56,610 bases of DNA from Planctomycetota bacterium (GTDB taxonomy: Bacteria; Planctomycetota; Phycisphaerae; UBA1845): positions 1 to 56,610 of the forward strand of contig JAUWWQ010000026.1 of NCBI GenBank assembly GCA_030616775.1, read 5' to 3'. The notes under the pieces are model-generated. The model did no database searches. It saw nothing but the letters and a program-made list of their open reading frames with translations, and was not told the DNA's origin. Below are positions 52,246-56,610 of this stretch, in pieces; position 1 is the stretch's first letter, and each line of letters begins with the position of its first letter. The position numbers and the translations under genes were made by a program.

Positions 52246-55104
52246 ATGACCGAACACCACGCCATATGGTACCTGCCCGATGAGGATGGTCAGCCGGATG
52301 GACCGTACACGGAAGATCAGGTCCTCCAATGGATGCACATAGGTAGGGTGCCCGAGTCGACGCGCATAATGCGAGAAGGCACGACCGACTGGCGTCCGTT
52401 GGAAGCGGTTGAGCCATTCGCTTCGGTGATCCGAGAGGGCAAGGCCGCTTCGCGCCGACGCAAGCTTCGGATTGCTGTGGCCGTCACAGCCCCTGCCGTG
52501 GCACTTGTCGCCATCGTCCTGGGGTATTTCGTACTTGCGGTTCCGCCGGAGGTCCGTCAGGGAAGGGAGCATATCGACGCCGGTCGGTACACTGAGGCGT
52601 CGCGAGTACTCGAACAGTTTGTGCGTGAACATCGGGATGATCCCAGGGCAGCCTATCTACTCGCGCTTTCAAAAGTGAGTGCGTATGCTTCTGCGAAGGG
52701 CGGGCCAGGCGGCGACTTCAGAAGAGCCCTGACCCGGGGCGTTCCGCTGCTGGAGGCGAAGAAGCTCTTTCAAGCCGCCTTCTCCCAGGACACGGATTGG
52801 ATGCAGAACGCCACGACGGATCTGGCAGCGGCTTCCGCCCTCATCCCGGGAGACGCACCCGATGCCGTGGAGCGAGCCCTGGCCATCGCCCGTCTCCGCG
52901 ATGAGCTGGGCGTAGGTAATCCCAGGCAGCTTGCTCGGGGTCTTCTGAACACGGTATCGACCCGTCCCGCAAATGAAGCTTTGCGCACCTTGGACGACGA
53001 GCTGGCTTTGCAGATTCTGCGGTGGGATCCTTCGCTTGCCGGAGATATCTTGGGACTTGCGTTGCCCGGAGAGGATGCCTCACTGGGCGATGTGTCCCGT
53101 GCGATTGACGCTCTCCGGCGGTGGGGCAAGAGGCACCGTGCCTTCGCCACCTTGTTGCCGTCCGCACTGCTTCATCGCGCGGACCAATTCATCGCATCGC
53201 GGAAGTACGACCACGCCGAACTTTTGCTGAGTGCATGCGGGCAGATCAGTCGTGGCCTGCTGCCTGAGGTGGCTCGCAAACGCTTGGCCTATCTCAAGCG
53301 GCGTTTAGAGGCCGGCGATGCCCCGGGCGTCGTTCGGGTCCTCGATCGCACCAGCAACGAGTCGCCTGACATGACAAGCGGAGCTGCAAAGTTGTACCTC
53401 GATGTGGCAATGCAACTTCGCGAAACTGACAGGTCCACGGCTCAAAACGTACTTGCGAAAGCGCTCAGGCTTGTGCCAACGGTGGCCAACACCGAGGAGA
53501 GCGCTTTTATATGTATCGAGCTGGCTCCGAAGCCGGACGAAGCAAAGCTCAAGCGCTGCCGGGCGTATCTGCGCGATTATCCCGAAAGCCGACACCGCGC
53601 AGAGGTCCTAATGACCATTCTCGGCGATACCGCCGCGGTATCCAGGGGACAGCGGGGTTACTATCGCAGGGAGGCCAAGGCGTACCTTGAGGTGGCTGAG
53701 CGTGTTGCTAAGGAGTTGCTGGAGGAGCACCCGGAGACAAAGGAGCTGGACGCCAAGGTCTTTGCCCTCGCACAGTGCCTGGCTGGCAATGATCAGACGG
53801 ACAAAGCACTAAAACTCGCTTCAGAGCTGCTGGAAGTCGTGCCGAACACCCGGATGAGGCTCCAAGTCGAGCAAGCAGCCGCACGCTGGCGCCGGCAAGA
53901 GGGCCGCGGCACACTACCGCCCGAGTTCGATGAGCTCGCCGATCGTGTCGATCAGGCCCTCAAGATCATGACCCTCTCCGCTCCCGGCGCCGTGCGGGCT
54001 TTGGCGTCGGACCCCACGGCGGTCCACGTGGTGGAAGTTACCAAGAACTGTACGGCTGACAAATTCAGCAGTGAAGAGAGCGAATTACTCCGACAATGGG
54101 TGGCTCAGGGAGGCGTCCTGTGGGCTTGCAACGACGTGTTGTCCTTCTTCAATGTGGGCTTCTCGGAGGTTCGCCATGGTCCGGGACGCGAGTATGCATG
54201 TGATCCGGCCGCCGATCCACAATGGTGTCCGGTGCTCACGGGTTGCAATCGTGTCCAAATACGTATGCCGGGTAGGGATCCCACCATGCTGTGTAATCTG
54301 TCTCACAGGCAAGTGATTCCACTTTGGGGCATCGGTGATCGAACGCACATGTCCATGGTGCCCTTTGGAAACGGCTGGATCATTGATGAAAAGCCCATAG
54401 ACCTGAACAAATATGACGGGGCCCGTTTCTGGCTGAATCTCCGTCTGTTCTGTTTGGGCTGGGATATCCCCGGCGCCGAGAAGCAAGCCATTGAGCCACC
54501 ATCTCGCGGCAAATGGGCGGCGAAGCCGGTGGCCCAGCCTAACGTGATTACCACGACGGATGAGCTGTCCGAGGCGTTTGCCAACCTGAGCGAGCAGCGA
54601 GTCATGTGGGTCCGCATGAAGAAAGACGACATCAGCAGCGAGGCATGCCAGCAACTCAAGGAATGGGTCCGATCCGGCGGCGTCCTCTGGCTGGAGACGG
54701 ACCTGGGGCGAAAGTTTACCTATCGTGTGGGTCTGGTCTCCTCACCCGATAGGTTGGGAGGCCAAGCGGAGGTGCTGGAGTCCACTCACCCAATCCTGGA
54801 GGATGTCAAATCGGACGCGACAATCGGATATACTCTGTCCTCGGACGGCTTTGTGGTAATCGGTACGCCCGGGAGCTTCCTCCGCCAGAAGATAACGCCA
54901 TTACTAGGTTGGCAGAGGGGCAAGGCTTCGCGATCGGTCGTCTGTGCCCTGCGTGGCGAGGGGAAAGGGATGGTCATCTTCCGACCAGCCGAGATCGACC
55001 CTGGCAACGAAGCGGGCCGTCGCCTTGATGCCAATCTCCTGTCATTCAGCGTGAATGCTGCGGAACGGTCCCTCTCGCAATCGCCCCCGGACGACAACGA
55101 GTAA
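52246..55104 (+). CDS. GYF_2 / TPR membrane protein with duplicated C-terminal domain
   Basis: 952 residues; GAGGA eight bases before the ATG. Residues 1-60 are a GYF_2 domain (WYLPDEDGQPDGPYTEDQVLQWMHIGRV, read as GPYTEDQVLQWM; then TDWRPLE). A transmembrane helix spans ~75-100. TPR-like helical repeats span ~105-550. The C-terminal ~360 residues contain two related alpha/beta units: LLRQWVAQGGVLWACND and LKEWVRSGGVLWLETD head each copy, in the style of DUF4159 or class I glutamine-amidotransferase-like domains without visible catalytic triads. GYF_2 proteins are frequent in Planctomycetota and bind proline-rich peptides in the cytoplasm, so the TPR part would lie outside. Function unknown. 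Confidence 0.85.
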   Translation: MTEHHAIWYLPDEDGQPDGPYTEDQVLQWMHIGRVPESTRIMREGTTDWRPLEAVEPFASVIREGKAASRRRKLRIAVAVTAPAVALVAIVLGYFVLAVPPEVRQGREHIDAGRYTEASRVLEQFVREHRDDPRAAYLLALSKVSAYASAKGGPGGDFRRALTRGVPLLEAKKLFQAAFSQDTDWMQNATTDLAAASALIPGDAPDAVERALAIARLRDELGVGNPRQLARGLLNTVSTRPANEALRTLDDELALQILRWDPSLAGDILGLALPGEDASLGDVSRAIDALRRWGKRHRAFATLLPSALLHRADQFIASRKYDHAELLLSACGQISRGLLPEVARKRLAYLKRRLEAGDAPGVVRVLDRTSNESPDMTSGAAKLYLDVAMQLRETDRSTAQNVLAKALRLVPTVANTEESAFICIELAPKPDEAKLKRCRAYLRDYPESRHRAEVLMTILGDTAAVSRGQRGYYRREAKAYLEVAERVAKELLEEHPETKELDAKVFALAQCLAGNDQTDKALKLASELLEVVPNTRMRLQVEQAAARWRRQEGRGTLPPEFDELADRVDQALKIMTLSAPGAVRALASDPTAVHVVEVTKNCTADKFSSEESELLRQWVAQGGVLWACNDVLSFFNVGFSEVRHGPGREYACDPAADPQWCPVLTGCNRVQIRMPGRDPTMLCNLSHRQVIPLWGIGDRTHMSMVPFGNGWIIDEKPIDLNKYDGARFWLNLRLFCLGWDIPGAEKQAIEPPSRGKWAAKPVAQPNVITTTDELSEAFANLSEQRVMWVRMKKDDISSEACQQLKEWVRSGGVLWLETDLGRKFTYRVGLVSSPDRLGGQAEVLESTHPILEDVKSDATIGYTLSSDGFVVIGTPGSFLRQKITPLLGWQRGKASRSVVCALRGEGKGMVIFRPAEIDPGNEAGRRLDANLLSFSVNAAERSLSQSPPDDNE

Positions 55105-55266
55105 GATGACGAGTAGTGCCAAAGCAGGCATGCTCCACCGCGCAGCGAAGTGATTCTGAGGAACGATTCATTCCCACCGCTGGGTGAACCGCTGAGCTGG
55201 ACGTCTTGAAAATGGAGTCGTACCCACGGCGCGCCGCCGCACGATGAGATTCCGATTCAAAGCGAA

Positions 55267-56610
55267 CTAACGGCTTGTATCCAGGACGAAAAGACGGAAC
55301 CCCGGCTCGGTTCGGTACGCTTCTATATGGTCTTGGGTCCATTGGGTTGGTGATCCGGACGGAAAGAAGTACTTGATTCCGTACTTGCGAAGCAACGCGC
55401 GGCGAGTCTCCCACGGCGTGTCCGCTGCGAGCATGGCCTTCAAGTCCCTGCGCCGCTGCGGGAGGTCGGGGACACCGGTGCTGCCGCGGCGCGGTGCCAC
55501 AACGTGACAGTCGTGAATCATCGTCAGCACCATACCCGACCATTCTTCAACGAGCACATTCACGCCGCGCGGAATGTGTTTCTCGCAAAAGCCCATGACC
55601 AGTCGGGTCTTGTCCAAGTACTCTTCTCGTTCCTGCCGCGGTGCAACGGCCTTTGAGTAATAGGTCGGCCAGGTATAAGGCTCTTTGTGCTTCGCAAAGA
55701 CCACGCCGAAGAATAGCGCGAAGCACAAGGCCAGCACGCTAATGATCGTGTTTACCCACCGGAGGCGTGTTCTCGGCTCGACAAGGAACGCCGCAGCGGC
55801 CGGCGCCAAACCTACAAAACCCAAAAGCAGCACGAAGCCCATCCGACCGACAATCCACTTCTTCCCGAGCACTCCCACAGCGGCCGTACAAAGCGGAGGC
55901 ACATAGAAGACCAGTGCCGCTGTCCCCGCAATAGCCAGAAGAACCAAGGCCTGTTTCCGGCGCGAGCCTACAAGCGCGCAGATGATCCCCGCACCAAGAC
56001 ACGCTGTCCGCCAGTCGGGCGATCCCCAACCGGCTCTGGGGCCCATCCTAACCCAGGCTTTCTTGGCATCGGTAGACGCCGGCTGATCGGTCGTCGGCGC
56101 TTCTACAACCGACGAAGGCGAAGATGCGGATCTGCTGGTGGTAAACTTGGAAACCAACAGAAACGGCAAGGCCGCGGTCAACGCGGCGGTACACGCCGCC
56201 AGACGCCAGCGGTCCGGTTCCCGCCGAATAAATCGCACCAGGGCAACGCAACCCAAAACCGGTCCCAACACGATCCCCACAAAGGCGCCATACAAGCTGT
56301 GCACCTGTCCCAGGACCAACGATCCTACGGCGAGCTTCAACATAGACCGCCATGTGCACGGAGACTGGCACGCCTGAACAGCAAAGCCAATCATCAGCGC
56401 GCCGATCCACAACGGGGCGAGCTTGTTGGGATAGTTGAGGAAATTCAGAGGTCCGCGCAGGCCGACCATGAAAACCGCCGCCACCCAGCCGACCCAACGG
56501 CGGTCGAAGACGCACCAGGCCATGTAGTACGAGCCGGCGGCCACCACCAGCTTGGCCCAGGGCAGACTTGCAAACCACACGAAGACGTGGTGGATTCCGG
56601 TCAGTTGCGA
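55267..56610 (-). CDS. Multi-pass membrane protein, 5' end beyond window
   Basis: The frame is open to the right edge, so the 447 residues seen are the C-terminal part of a longer protein; a GTG at 56580 is only an internal candidate. About eight hydrophobic segments are visible (around LVVAAGSYYMAW, WVAAVFMVGLRG, LAPLWIGALMIGF, GIVLGPVLGCVALV, VALTAALPFLLV-like, ALVLLAIAGTAALVFYV, GFVLLLGFVGLAPAAAAF, IISVLALCFALFFGVVF). A soluble C-terminal ~120 residues follows with LVMGFCEKHIPRGVNVLV and KYGIKYFFPSGSP. This layout is that of GT-C-like or O-antigen/glycan membrane enzymes, but no catalytic motif can be named. It is convergent with the GYF/TPR gene. Confidence 0.8.
   Translation of the reverse strand, partial: SQLTGIHHVFVWFASLPWAKLVVAAGSYYMAWCVFDRRWVGWVAAVFMVGLRGPLNFLNYPNKLAPLWIGALMIGFAVQACQSPCTWRSMLKLAVGSLVLGQVHSLYGAFVGIVLGPVLGCVALVRFIRREPDRWRLAACTAALTAALPFLLVSKFTTSRSASSPSSVVEAPTTDQPASTDAKKAWVRMGPRAGWGSPDWRTACLGAGIICALVGSRRKQALVLLAIAGTAALVFYVPPLCTAAVGVLGKKWIVGRMGFVLLLGFVGLAPAAAAFLVEPRTRLRWVNTIISVLALCFALFFGVVFAKHKEPYTWPTYYSKAVAPRQEREEYLDKTRLVMGFCEKHIPRGVNVLVEEWSGMVLTMIHDCHVVAPRRGSTGVPDLPQRRRDLKAMLAADTPWETRRALLRKYGIKYFFPSGSPTQWTQDHIEAYRTEPGFRLFVLDTSR

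Overview
The window looks like a piece of a Planctomycetota genome. This is an inference from gene content: very large secreted cohesin/dockerin-type proteins, a PEP-CTERM protein, a membrane Ser/Thr kinase with a long TPR tail, a GYF_2/TPR protein, a DUF1844 protein, DUF1572/DinB proteins, and hairpin-rich intergenic DNA of moderately high GC. No rRNA, tRNA or CRISPR array was seen.

Region 1 (1-485) is the 5' part of a group II intron on the minus strand. It runs off the left edge, and its 5' terminus (GTGCG when read on the minus strand) touches the Shine-Dalgarno sequence of the first gene.

Region 2 (499-25269) is the heart of the window. Nine secreted proteins (two on +, seven on -) are built by reshuffling a small set of modules: three kinds of cohesin-like N-terminal domain, long cysteine-rich C-x-DG-x-x-C repeats, a ~150-residue beta module found four times, two interleaved PKD/SprB-like repeat families, and two types of C-terminal end carrying dockerin-like calcium loops. 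There are no recognisable enzymes, sortase motifs or PEP-CTERM tails. The set resembles an extracellular scaffold or adhesin system and is the best candidate here for something undescribed.

Region 3 (25270-33528) has a PEP-CTERM protein with a perfect 34-bp palindromic terminator, an orphan PEP-CTERM tail, a single-domain response regulator, a beta-propeller lipoprotein with a good sigma70-type promoter, and an 1100-residue Ser/Thr kinase with TPRs.

Region 4 (33529-39587, minus strand) is a run of genes: glycosyltransferase 2, a distant BshC-like protein, DUF1844, rhomboid protease, D-amino-acid-aminotransferase-like enzyme and a threonine dehydratase/serine racemase-like enzyme, closed by a likely terminator.

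Region 5 (39588-43977, plus strand) has a TPR lipoprotein, two DinB-type proteins, PhzF and an ankyrin fossil. Its gaps hold REP-like palindromes, degenerate direct repeats and hairpins.

Region 6 (44059-49126, minus strand) is the RNase Y - YmdB - TyrS cluster. A 48-codon membrane micro-ORF, a long structured leader and a near-consensus promoter lie upstream.

Region 7 (49401-56610) has a DsbD-family disulfide reductase, a GYF/TPR protein with a duplicated C-terminal fold, and a multi-pass membrane protein cut by the right edge. DsbD could plausibly serve the cysteine-rich secretome of region 2.
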